DNA of 29,067 nucleotides from Condylostoma magnum (taxonomy: Eukaryota; Ciliophora; Heterotrichea; Heterotrichida; Condylostomatidae): positions 1 to 29,067 of the forward strand of contig CAKKTI010000278.1 in assembly GCA_920105805.1 (NCBI GenBank). The letters are read 5' to 3'. The position numbers were made by a program, and so were the translations under genes. The notes under the pieces are model-generated. The model did not search any database. It was not told the origin of the DNA and saw only the letters and a program-made list of their open reading frames with translations. Position 1 is the first letter of the stretch; the number at the start of each line of letters is the position of its first letter. Below, one piece after another: positions 12,069 to 23,544 of this stretch.

Positions 12069-12974
12069 ATGGTAGTTCGTGCCAGAAGAGATCGCTATTA
12101 AAAACTAGACTAAATAGGAGAAGGAACATACGGTGTAGTGCACAAGGCCCGTGATATAACAACCAACGAATACTACGCACTTAAAAAAATCCGTCTAGAA
12201 GCTGTAGACGAGGGCATTCCAAGCACAGCTATTCGAGAAATAGCCCTACTAAAAGAACTCCAACACCCTAACATAGTCCGCCTACACGATGTAATTCATA
12301 CTAGTAGTAAACTTACTCTAGTATTCGAATTCTTAGACTTAGACCTGAAAAGACTACTTGATTAATACTAAGGACAAGGACTAGATATCCCTGCTACTAA
12401 GTCTTATCTTTATTAATTACTACTAGGAACTGCACATTGCCATGCTCATAGAGTTTTGCACAGGGACTTAAAGCCACATAATCTTCTTATAAACAGAGAC
12501 GGAGTACTGAAGTTAGCTGATTTTGGACTAGCTCGGGCTTTTGGGATTCCCGTGAGAAATTATACACACGAGGTGGTTACTTTATGGTACAGACCGCCAG
12601 ATGTGTTGATGGGCAATAGAAATTATAACACCTCTGTTGATATGTGATCTATTGGGTGCATTTTTGCGGAGATGTTAAACGGGAGGCCACTTTTCCAGGG
12701 AAATTCTAACAGTGATTAATTGAGGAAAATTTTCAAGGTTAGGGGGTCACCAAAGGAGGAGGAGTGGTAGGGAGTACAGTAATTGCCAGAATACAGATTT
12801 TTTGGGGAGGAGGAAGGTGTTTAATTGCAAGAATTAGTTCCTAAGTTAAATGATGAAGGAATTGACTTGCTTTCACAAATGTTGTAGATGGATCCTACTA
12901 AGAGAATTAATGCGAGAGATGCTATTAATCATTCTTTCTTAGCAGATGTCAGAGAGAGACATAATAGTAATTAG
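12069..12974 (+). CDS. Cyclin-dependent kinase, PSTAIRE type, CDK1/2/5-like, 301 aa
   Basis: This Ser/Thr kinase is expected to need a cyclin or cyclin-like partner and to act in cell-cycle or related control. The 301 residues match the roughly 290-300 of CDK1/2/5. Motifs in order: glycine loop GEGTYGVV with the inhibitory Thr-Tyr pair, catalytic Lys in YALKKIRLE, the cyclin-contact helix [18 protein letters not shown] in [10 protein letters not shown], a T-loop Thr in [12 protein letters not shown], and [23 protein letters not shown] and [10 protein letters not shown] resemble CDK5/PHO85, while PSTAIRE and THEVV resemble CDK1/2. The catalytic-loop Gln of HRDLKPQN is His here. Trp193 is encoded by TGA, and several Gln by TAA or TAG. 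It ends at TAG 12972-12974. No TGA follows in frame before the VPS13 ATG, which lies in the same frame, so this TAG must be a stop unless the two genes are fused. Confidence 0.95.
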
Positions 12975-13085
12975 TTTATTTTAAAATCTAGTTATAATTT
13001 AACTAAAGGAAGTATTTGTAGGAATAAGGCTGGTGTTATTTGCATAAAACAACAATTAGTAAATTTTACAATTTTAGGTGAAAAA
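12975..13085 (+). other. CDK-VPS13 spacer, open in the shared frame
   Basis: These 111 bases lie between the TAG ending the CDK and the ATG of VPS13. In the shared reading frame they contain no TAA, TAG or TGA, so the only in-frame stop candidate in the junction is the CDK TAG itself. The translation is not recognisable and is richer in Ile, Lys and Asn than the kinase. I take it as 3' UTR, promoter and 5' UTR of adjacent genes. Confidence 0.6.
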
Positions 13086-16000
13086 ATGCTTGAAGGGGTT
13101 TTAGAGTAAATAATTTTATAGAGATTAGGCCAGTTTATTCAAGATTTAGATTAATCTAATCTTTCTATTAGTTTTTGGAATGGTGAAATTATTCTAGAAA
13201 ATCTATTTTTAAGACCTGAGATTCTTTTAATGTATCAGCTTCCTTTTATTTTAAAAATTGGAAGAATTCAGCATATAAGAATCATTATACCATGATCAAA
13301 AATATCCTCATAGCCTGTACAAATCGAATGCACAGGATTATATATTGTATTAATTCCGCATAATAAAGAAGAGTGGAAACATAGCAAAAAAGGGGAAATT
13401 AGTAAAAAGATAAATGCTATGAATAATTATGAGATAAGGCTAAAATAGACTCAAGAGTAGTAAGCGATTTCTGCTGAGGAGGCTATTTTGAAAAAAGGAT
13501 TTTTTGAAAGATTATCTTCAAGAGTATTTGACAATATAAAAATAGTCTTGTAAAACTTACATTTGAGGTTAGAATTTCCTCATTAAAACTACTTTTCTTG
13601 TGGAGTCTTTCTGAATAAACTGTCAATCTTTACCGTAGACAAAGATGGTAATGAAATTTTCAAGGATAGATAAGCTATTTCAAGAGACGGATACTGTATA
13701 GATAAAAAATTAGAAATACAACATTTTGGAATTTATTGGAAAAGCGGAGATAATCTAGAGGTAAATACTTAGAACTACATAAACACACTTAATCAAATTG
13801 CTTAGAATGAAACTGAATTCTTAATAGATCCAGGTAATTTGTAATCAGTAAACATAAACTTTTGGCTTGTTCACAATTAAGATTACAGTGATTTTACTAT
13901 ACCGAGATACTAGGTAAGCTCAGTACTAGACAAATTTTACCTTAATTACAAGTAATAATAGTTTCTAGATATGGTAAGCCTCATTACATATTTCACAGAA
14001 TATAATAAATTCATACTAAACGAAGAAAACAAGAAAAAGTACAAAATTTTTTCACCACTAGAAAAATCTCCAAAAACCTTATGAAAATATGCAATAAAAT
14101 GTATTGTTTTAATTCTAAGGGAAAGGAAAGACAGAAACTTAAACTTATTCTAATATTCAAAATCCCAAATCGAAAATTTTGAGTAATAGTTTAAATAAAT
14201 ACATAAAAAGGTTAAAGGGCAGATAAGAATTAGTCAATAAGAACAGAAAATTTATGATAGTATTATCTACATGCTGGATAAGGATACCCTTTGTCAGTGA
14301 TCATTCCACGTAACTACAATGATTGAATACGAAAACAAACTACAGCAGTAAAAAAGATAACAGCAATCTTACTTTTCATGATTTTGAGGGTCTTAAGAAG
14401 CACAGGAATAAGTAGAATTCTAATAGATTTGAGACAGCACAAAAAAGGAAATATAAGATGACATACTAGCCCCAAATTCCTACAATTGATTTATTGGAAA
14501 CTTTATATTACATGAAGGAGTGATTTAGACTAAAATGCCTATGCGAGGAGTAGGAGATTAATTCGAAGGCTGAAAAATCAACTTTAATTCTTTTAAAATC
14601 GAATCAAATGCTTATAAAACAGGATTTTAAATAGACACTTAAGTTATGGATTGTGATCTATGAAGTTGGGACTCTGAGAACTATGAAAAGTTTGCTTATA
14701 GAATAGGAGATTAAAATAAAGAGTTATGAAGTATTAGCTATTGTTATAAGCCGCTAGATTAAAAGATTGCATCTATTTTTGAGTTTAGTAGTAATGAAGT
14801 GCAGGTAAACTTTAAAAACGAGATATTGTAGTAATTAATAAGATTTTTTATAGTGCCTAATGTGCAAGACAGTGTAAGAAATGCAGCATGGGATAAACTT
14901 TAAGATCTGTAAGATACTACTAGCAGTACAATTAATTAACTGTTTTAATCTGATAATAAGCATTTGATTGTATTTGATATAAAGGCTCCAACACTATCCA
15001 TACCTACTGAAAACTCTGAATTTCTTATCAATCTAGGTCATCTACATATTGAGAATAGGGATAAATCAGATAATTATGAAGTTTTTAAATTTAGATTATA
15101 GGACCTCAAATGCTCGGTATAGTCTATGGACATACAAACTCCTGTAGTAAAGCCTATTTAAGTACTGCTTGATGTATCGATTAAAAAAGTAATGGAGCTA
15201 TATGATTTGCCTTATATCAACATTAAGGGAAATTTGGCAGATTTAGAAATTTTGATCAGTCCTAAAATAATTGAACTAATGAATAAGCTGCCTTAGCAAT
15301 TTGTAATAGAAAAGGATATATGAAACACAGCAACAATGAATAGATAATCCTGTATTCAGCATTCTATACTAGTAGATTCTGTAGATAAGTAAGGAAATCA
15401 GTTAAGGATTTGGCACAGGTATTTTGCAGTTTTATCTGGTAGTTATATATATTTTTTCAGTGACGAGAAATAACAATTAGCATAATCTTACTTCTTTATA
15501 AAAGATTGCAGTATTTAAGATATAAGCAAGGAAATTAACATACCAAATTCACTTAAGCTAGTAAATCGCTATGGTAGTTGTATATTATGTTTTAAAACTA
15601 GTAAAAAGGTGTATAAGTGAATAAATACTATAGATTAAATAGTATAAGAATTAAAATCCTCAACAAATGCAGCTATAAAGGAATAAATGCCCCCAGATTA
15701 CAAATTTCTTTCATCCTAATTCGTTATTTCTAATTTCAAGTTTGCAATAGCCAATAATCGTAGTTAATAATGAGCCATTATAAAGGCTTAAAATCTAGGC
15801 TATAAAAGCATGCATAGAACTTATGACAAGCTGATTAATATTTCTCTTAGATAATTCTCAGTAGAGAACATTTCTTTGCCATTATCCGATAATTTTAGCA
15901 TCTTGCTATACAATAGCAGCATTAAAAATGTTATTGATATAGAGATTTAATCCACTGATCCTAAAAGCCCAATATACAGTAACTTTGATTTTAAAGTAAA

Positions 16001-19000
16001 AGTTGATCTAAGAGAAATTATACTAAACTGGAATACTGATATGGTAATAGCATTACTAGAATTTTATAGTGCAATAAGATAGCCATAGGAAGATTATCAG
16101 GAGCCAGTTATTGATCATCAAGTGAGAAAAGAATCAGATAACTCTGTGTTGATAGTTCAAATTGACATGGAAACAGTTTATGTTTTCCTTAATGAAGGAG
16201 AAACAAGGATTACCTTAGGTGTAATTGATATAAAAGGACTTGCAGTTAAATATGAAATGAAGTAGATGGGTTATATTGTAAATGGGCATCTATAAAACTT
16301 ATCTGTAAGTGATCTCACCAATTGACCTAAACTTGCTTTATAAGAGTCCTCTGATCCTATCTAACTTTTCAGTGTAAAGTCAGATCAGAAGTTATTAATG
16401 GAGTTTTGCTTTAAAACATGTGATATTGATAGTGATTTAAGCCATTTTGCTCAAATTGTTATAGTAAAAATGAACCAGATAAAGCTAACTTTCTATAATC
16501 AACCAGTAATGCGAATTATTAACTATATTAATACCAAAATGTTAGGAATTACCGAAATAAACAGAATGTCTTGATCTTATACCAACACTTCCCCTATTAA
16601 AAAGCTTAAATCACTTATTGGAGCTAGAACATCATATAGGTAATCGTCTTTATCATAAACTAAAAGTATTAAGTTTACAGGGTTTTTGATAGATATAATG
16701 AACCCCGAAATATTATTAAAAGCAAGAGATAATCTATAAGATGAGATGCTTATTGACTTAGGAGAGATTTCTATTACTAACACTTAATTCATGACTGAAT
16801 AAAGGCATTCTCATCATAAGATTTACATAGACTAATTGTTAGTTAATATGAAGAATATCAAAATGTACATAAATAATTCTTAGATTAGTGAAAAATTCGA
16901 TGCACAGCTAACAATTGACCGCCCTGTCATACCTAATTGACTAATCGGCAGTAATTTTGATACAAGGTATGTGATAACAGCTAAGAGTGACAAGCTTTAA
17001 ATCTATTTGTCCTAATCCAATTATCTGTCCTTGCTAAATATCTCATTTATGAATTTGTCCTATGATGATCATCTTGATCACTGAATCAATCCTTAATTCA
17101 AGCCGTTAAAAATTGATGATGATGATTAACTGCATGGTGGAGTTTTCATACAATTCGATTACCTTTTTAATGAAGTTAGTATAAAACTAAGCCATTAGAC
17201 TGAATTCTTCTCAGAAATTAAATTGTTTCCCTTTAATATCAGTTTACTTAAATACAATGATAGCTCAATGTAAATTGATATTATGTCAGATTCCTTATAA
17301 ATTACATCTGAGGATTAGCAATGCTTTCATCAATTTTGCGGGGACTAGTACATGTTTGAATTTTACCTTTTCTCTAATTTTGACGGGTCGAAGGATATTA
17401 CACTGTAAATACAAGACATGCAGATTATTTATGACTCTGCGATTATATTGCTATTGACTAATTATTTTTATTATGGAATACCTGATTATAGCTAAGCCTA
17501 AGACACTCCACTTGATTATCTGTAAAAGTATAGGCCGACATAGGACAAGGTATACAGTTAAATAGATAGATAATGGCACTCTCCTAAAATGTCTGTGAAA
17601 ATAGATCTAATAAAGCCAATTATAGTACTGAGTTCATTAGAAACCTAAAGACTTCTTATTTGCTAGTCTGATTTTCAATATTGTTTTATTAGAGAGAATG
17701 AAAACTTAATTAATTCCTTGCCAGCCGTTATAACTTAGATCTCTGTTTCCAATCTAGAAATATTTTTTGGTACATAAGAAGAACTGCATAAATCTAATAA
17801 TTTCCTAAATATAAAGAAAAGAAGGATATTGGAGCCTTTAAGTTTGAAATATTCAAGTCATGAGTAAAGAGATGTTGCCGAACAATATATTAGAAGTTAA
17901 TACACAATTAATACTAAAATATAGCCCATTAGACTAAAAGCATCCCACTGTGATATAAATTTAATACTTCAAGTAATTAATTACTAAAAAGCACTGAATT
18001 AGAGAAGCTAATAATTGATATAGCAGTTAACTAAGCCGATGCATAACATTAAAAAAAGAGAAAACTACGAATTTTAAACATACTAATAAAGAATAAGCCT
18101 TGGCTCCTGAAATAGGTCAACAATAAGTGCTTAATCAATAAATTTAGATTCTGGGGCTATTAAAGAATAAATACTAAGCTCTGCCCACTCAATTCAATGT
18201 AAAGGATTACACTTACTCTTAATTAACGATATTTCAGGAGGATATTCTCCTTTTTTAGATATTTTATTAGATCCTATTATAGTTACTCATTCAACCTAAA
18301 GTACCAAAATCTACTCTAATTTATCACTTTAACTGAGAATATTTTATTACAATTTATTAATCGATACATGGGAACCACTTCTGGAAAAATGTGATGCAGA
18401 GTTAAAGTACTGTTATTCAAAACATGATAATCCTAATACTGATATATAAATTCAAATTGGGAGGAATTTACCATTGAACTTAGTAATAACTGAAGGAATG
18501 CTAAAGGACTTAGAGTACATAGTCCCTGATTTAAATCAAGCCTAAGGAGAGAATTCCTTGTTTCAGGAAAAAATAACGCCTTTTTGGGTTAGAAACTATA
18601 CTGGGTATAAAATAGCCATTACCAGATTTAAACTTAATAATATAATCGATCACGAAGAGACTATATCAGTAGATAATTTAGAAATTGCTGAGTATATGAT
18701 AAAGTCTTATAAAATGAGAACATTTAATCTGCAATAGGAACAATTAGACATTAGCTTTTACAACAAATCTGGGCTTATTGGTTCTATTAAGGATGTCAAG
18801 CTAAATCGATTGGGTTTATTAAAGAAAAGTTTAGTACTAAAGGGCTAAAGATTGAGTGTTTTTCTAGATGTTAGTATAAAGAAGGGGAGGAAAATATTAT
18901 CAGTTTAATCAAGTATACAAATAAAGAACCATACAACAGTCGACTTTCTTTTAATGCTTCATAGTTAAAAGCCTAAAAAGATCAATTTATTAAAGAAATC

Positions 19001-22000
19001 AACTGTTCCTATACCAATTGACTATATAAAGCAAAACTTAGAAATAATTCCTTTCCTACCAAGTCAAATAAGTAATATAGGAATCTCTGCAAGCTAAAGA
19101 AGAGTCATAAGTTTGTTGAATATTACTCAGTAGCATGATGACCAAGAAGACAGTAAATTTTTATAAATTGACGGAGATTACTTGTTTTTCATGATTATCA
19201 AAGAAAGGCATAAATAAGACATGAAAATGCTAAGACTTCATGTTAGATCTCCAATAGAACTAATTAACTTACTACCAATTTAATGCTAATTTTTACTAGA
19301 AAGCCCAGATTATCCAGACAACTACAAGCAAATTCGTATATAAAAATCAGATAAATTTTACGAGCATTCATTTCCGTGTGATTCTCTGTGTAAAATTTCT
19401 CTAATGCTTGAAAAGTTTGAACCAAGTAACAAATACGAGTTATTTGACAACTAAAGCTCAAAACTGAATTTCGTGACATTATACGACAATGAAGGATAAC
19501 CCTTGACAGTTCTACTTGATATTCGTTTTAAAGGTTGGTATTAGATAACTATCTACCCTCAAACAGTACTAGTAAACAATACAAGTTTGCCGGTTATTTT
19601 TTACAATCATTACTAAGGGTAAAGTATGAAGCTAGCCGGATAGGAGAATTATCACTGTGTTTTTCCCTGTTATAATGTAAAGCGACTAAGTGTATAATTA
19701 AATTAATCAATGTCCCAAGTGATTTAAGTTAAGAAGCTGGGGATATGCCAGTCTATCAATATCTATGGCCCTGGTACAAAACTGCATTAATTTATATGCT
19801 AAGTTCAAATGCAACTGATATCCGATAACATTTTTACTAAGTTTATAATAATATCTCCTTAATATATACTAGTGAATAACCTAGATTTTGATATTTGAAT
19901 CTAACAAATAGATGCGGATTAATCAAGTACATATATCGAGTCAGATAGAAGAGTTCCTTTTATTTTGAATGATTATAACAAAGACTAAAAGATTTAAATA
20001 TTACCAGCGTCTGGACTAGTCTCAGGGGAAAACAAAGAGTCGATTGATGATAGTTAATGACAATGATCAGGAGCTTTTCCTATATAATCTCTTCATTTTC
20101 TGACTCTACAGTGTTTAAACCAAGGCAATATGAGTGAGTATAAAATCGTAAGCACTGAATGTAAAGAATGAGGGGAAATTAAGTATATTGTGTTTAATGG
20201 GTAAGATGATGACTTTCCCTCCTATAAAATTGTGAATAATTCTAGCCAGTTCTCAATAGCTTTTTACCAGAAGCAGTTTTAATAGCTAAAAAGATGACTT
20301 GATGTTAACTCTTAAGTGTTCTATGGGTGGTCTGAACCCTTAAGGCCTCATACCATTGTTTTAGAGTTCTATTACGGAGGATTGGGGGAATGTCCTATAA
20401 GAATAGGAGAAAATGTCGAGCTTGATTTTGATAGTTACTTGGATTACTTAAAGATTGATTTAAAGTATACAGATAATTTAGGAACTTATCTCCATGTCAG
20501 GATAATTGAAGATGGAATTACTAAGGTAATAGAAATTTCTGAACAAAAAGTAAGGAAATTCTTTTAAGATAATTTAGAGCCTATATTTTTATCTGTAATC
20601 TAAGTGAATATTCCTAACTTTGGAATTTCTATTATTGAGCAAACTAATGAAAGTGTGCTAGAGTTATTATATCTCTCATTATAAGGAATTTATTTTAATT
20701 ATAGTACAACTTAATCTGATGCCTTTATAGAGTTTTGCATAAAGTATGTATAATTAGACAACTAAGCTTTATATGACTCATTTTTCCCTATAATGCTTGG
20801 CCCTACTAAGCTGTCAACTACTCCAGTAGTACAGCTCAAAACTAGCATAAATAACCTAGTAACTTCTTTCACGTAGTTCGGCGAAACAATACTAGAAATA
20901 CAACCTTTGACTATACAAATTGAAGGCATCATGATAACTAAGCTAATTCTGCTTATAACTCGTTATTACAATGCCTCAAATGACAATGTAATCAAATTCT
21001 ACTAGTTCAGCCAAAAGCCCAACTGAATAACTGAGAAGATCCTAAGCCAAGGGAATCAGCTTTACTTTGAAAAACTTTGCATAAATCCAATAAAAATCAA
21101 GTTTTCCTTAATGGCCCTTGATATAAACTTAAATGAGGATATGGAAACAACTATTATAAGCTCATCAGGCATGGCTTTGACTTCAATTGAGCTTGCTCCT
21201 ATTAATCTTAAACGTTTTCTGCTTAACCAGTGCTTTGGCTCCCCGAGTCAAATAATCAAGGCAGTATCAGACAATTATCACTCTATTTTATTCAGAGAAG
21301 TTTATACAGTAGTAGGACACTCCGATTTACTAGGCAATCCAATCGGCCTTTTGAATCAGATAATCGAAGGATTCCAAGAATTGTATGCAGCATCAAAATC
21401 AGGGTTCACATAAGGCCCAGTTTAGGCTTTTAAAGGCTTAGCAATTGGGGGAGGGCTGTTATTCAAGAACATAATCCAAGCTACTTTTGGCTCAATTTCT
21501 AAAATTTCTAACTCAGTCGCTACTGGAATTACATTATCTTCCCTGGATAAGCAATTTTTAATAAGACGTTAGATATTTAAGTTGAAACATCCTCCTAGAG
21601 ATATAGTAGATGGTATTGGGATTGGATTTAGCAACTTTTTCTCTAGTATTGGGAAAGGAATATCAGGAATAGTTGTCAGCCCTATAGAAAGTTATAAGAA
21701 AAAAAAGGCTAAGGGACTTCCTTTAGGCATTGCATAGGGACTTATAGGGCTAGTGGCAAAGCCTGCAACTGGAGTGTTAGATGTTGCCACTAATATAGCA
21801 GAAGGAATGAAAAATACGTTTGGAAAAGCTAAGAAATCCCTGTAGTACAAAAGAATCAGGGCCCCTAGGGCGGTATATGGGCAGTTCAATGTGATTAGAT
21901 CTTATAATGAGTATGATGCACAGGTGCTACAGTTTTTGTCTGGCTTGAAAAAGGGAAAATATATGCATAATAATTTCATTGCATAAGCTATGGGAAAGGA

Positions 22001-22271
22001 TCTTAGAAACTAACGATAGTTGTGTGTTATCTATCTAGAGCACGTTATTTTAATAGATATCAGTAAAAGAAAAGCAGAATGGGAGGTAGAGGCTAAGGAT
22101 ATTCTAGGGATTTCAACGAATGATAAAGGAATCGTTATTGATGCAAGTAGAAGTTAAAATAAAAGGTACAGATCTTATACAAACTTTCTTATTCCCTTTG
22201 AAGATCCTGAAATCACAAAGAATTTGTATGAAAAGTTGAATGAAGTACTAACATATAAGGTTAATTTATGA
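13086..22271 (+). CDS. VPS13: VPS13 family bridge-like lipid-transfer protein, 3061 aa
   Basis: VPS13 proteins move bulk lipid between organelle membranes at contact sites through a long hydrophobic groove. The frame is unbroken for 3061 codons, ending at TGA 22269, a usual length for the family. The chorein N-terminus is clear: the LGQFIQDLDQSNLSISFWNG stretch is followed by PFILKIGRI and IIIPW, where Trp70 is TGA. A pleckstrin-homology-like domain is inserted near residues 758-855 (RIWHRYFAVLSGSYIYFF). A VAB-type (SHR-BD) region lies roughly at 2250-2450. The ATG2_C-like segment near 2712-2830 includes HSDLLGNPIGLLNQIIEGF and GPVQAFKGLAIGGG. The C-terminal PH-like part, about 2960-3058, ends near FLIPFEDPEITKNLYEKLNE, as in other VPS13s. 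Gln is often TAA or TAG and Trp often TGA throughout. The preceding CDK and following LITAF gene share its frame. Confidence 0.95.
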
Positions 22272-22397
22272 TTTTTAGTATATTTATTGTTAAATAAAGG
22301 TAAATATTAGATGGTTTGTATTTACAATGTATGAATCAAATTATTTAAAGTATGGCAATAAGTAGCATTGTACTAAAATGTCTTTATACAAGTAAAT

Positions 22398-22754
22398 ATG
22401 AAATAATCAGAAACAAGAAAGTCTATACATATTGAATATAATGAAAGCTGGCAATGAGAGTCTCATATAAGCAATAGGAGTTTTCTATTATCAATGGATG
22501 AAGTGTCTAGATATTCAGACGACGATTTATTCATTCCTCCAGATGAATAACTAAAGCCGTAATGTCCTAATTGCATGCAACGCAAAATGAAAATAATTAA
22601 CATGCCAAACATGAGTACATGAAGCATAGTAGGAGGTTTATTTAACCTAGGATGCTGATTTGGTGCATGTCTGATTCCCCTGGGCCTTGACAGCTTTAAA
22701 TAGCGTTTTGGAATATGCCGTTCATGTGACAGTGTAACTCTCCCTCTTAGCTAG
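22398..22754 (+). CDS. LITAF-domain zinc-binding membrane protein, 118 aa
   Basis: LITAF-domain proteins are monotopic, zinc-stabilised proteins of the cytosolic face of late endosomes and lysosomes. After an acidic, Ser-rich N-terminus (residues 1-52), Cys56 and Cys59 (CPNC) form the first zinc knuckle. A hydrophobic segment at about 75-97 contains GGLFNLGCWFGACLIPLG, and Cys107 and Cys110 (CRSC) form the second. This CxxC / hydrophobic / CxxC order and the GCW-G-CLIP run are the family signature. The usual His before the second knuckle is not visible. The length is normal. The reading ends in three consecutive stops, TAG TAA TAA (22752-22760). The proteasome ATG follows two bases after the last one, in another frame, so termination here must use TAG or TAA. 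It shares VPS13's frame across a 126-base gap. Confidence 0.85.
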
Positions 22755-22762
22755 TAATAAAA

Positions 22763-23503
22763 ATGTTTTTAACTCGTAACGAGTACGACAGGGGTGTTAA
22801 CACATTCTCTCCAGAAGGCCGTCTTTTCTAAGTAGAATACGCAATAGAAGCAATCCGCCTGGGCTCCACTGCTTTGGGCATAACAACACAAGAAGGTGTA
22901 GTTTTATCAGTAGAACGCAGACTTCAATCCCCCCTCCTTGAACCTTCCAGCGTAGAAAAGATATTTGAACTAGACTCACACATTGGATGTGCTATGAGTG
23001 GAATTCTGGCAGATGCGCGTACATTAGTGGACTATGGCAGGTCCGAGGCGTAAAATCACAGATTTACCTTCAATGAGCCTATGAATGTAGAAAGTGTGAC
23101 TAGTAGTATATGTGACACTGCTATCAATTTTGGGGAAGGAGACGGGTCTGGCAGAAAACCAATGTCAAGGCCGTATGGAGTGGCCTTATTGGTCGGAGGA
23201 GTTGATAAGAAAGGACCAGCGTTGTACTAATCGGATCCCTCGGGAACTCTTTTGAAGTTTAAGGCATAGGCGATTGGAAGTGCATATGAAAACGCAAACT
23301 CTACCTTGCAGGAGTAGTGGCATTCTGGGATGAGCTTAGATGAAGGAATTGCTTTGAGTTTAAGGATTTTAAAGGAAGTGATGGAGGAAAAGATTAGTTG
23401 TAGTAATGTCGAAGTAGCTGTTGTGTCTGTGGAGGATAGGAGGTTTAGGAGGATTGAAGAAGGAGAGGTTAATAGGTATTTAGCGGATGTAGGGGGGAAT
23501 TAG
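22763..23503 (+). CDS. PSMA5: 20S proteasome subunit alpha type-5, 246 aa
   Basis: This is an outer-ring, non-catalytic subunit of the 20S proteasome core. The N-terminus [19 protein letters not shown] and the alpha-subunit signature GRLFQVEYA are nearly those of human alpha5. Also seen are [19 protein letters not shown], the [14 protein letters not shown] region and [17 protein letters not shown]. The length to TAG 23501-23503 is 246, against 241 in human as recalled. The conserved Gln23 of the signature is TAA, and further Gln are TAG. Reading past this TAG would add about 19 unrelated residues before the next TGA and overlap the next gene's ATG, so TAG is the likely stop. The start lies eight bases after the first stop of the LITAF gene. 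Confidence 0.97.
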
Positions 23504-23544
23504 GTAGCTTAGATTATTATATATGGATTTATATAGATTAAATA

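Noticed and set aside
12069-13088. A single CDK-VPS13 fusion gene
   Set aside because: The frame is open if TAG is always Gln, but the kinase ends exactly at CDK family length, VPS13 starts at a typical chorein N-terminus with its own ATG, and the 111 bases between have no protein-like character.
12069-23503. Karyorelict code (TGA the only stop)
   Set aside because: It would force fusions or odd tails for the CDK, LITAF, proteasome and USP genes, several of which meet the next gene before any in-frame TGA.
22763-23503. Blastocrithidia-type code (TAA/TAG = Glu)
   Set aside because: The conserved residue at the proteasome GRLFQVEYA position and in the USP SMLQQF box is Gln, not Glu, and the telomere repeat is not the trypanosomatid one.
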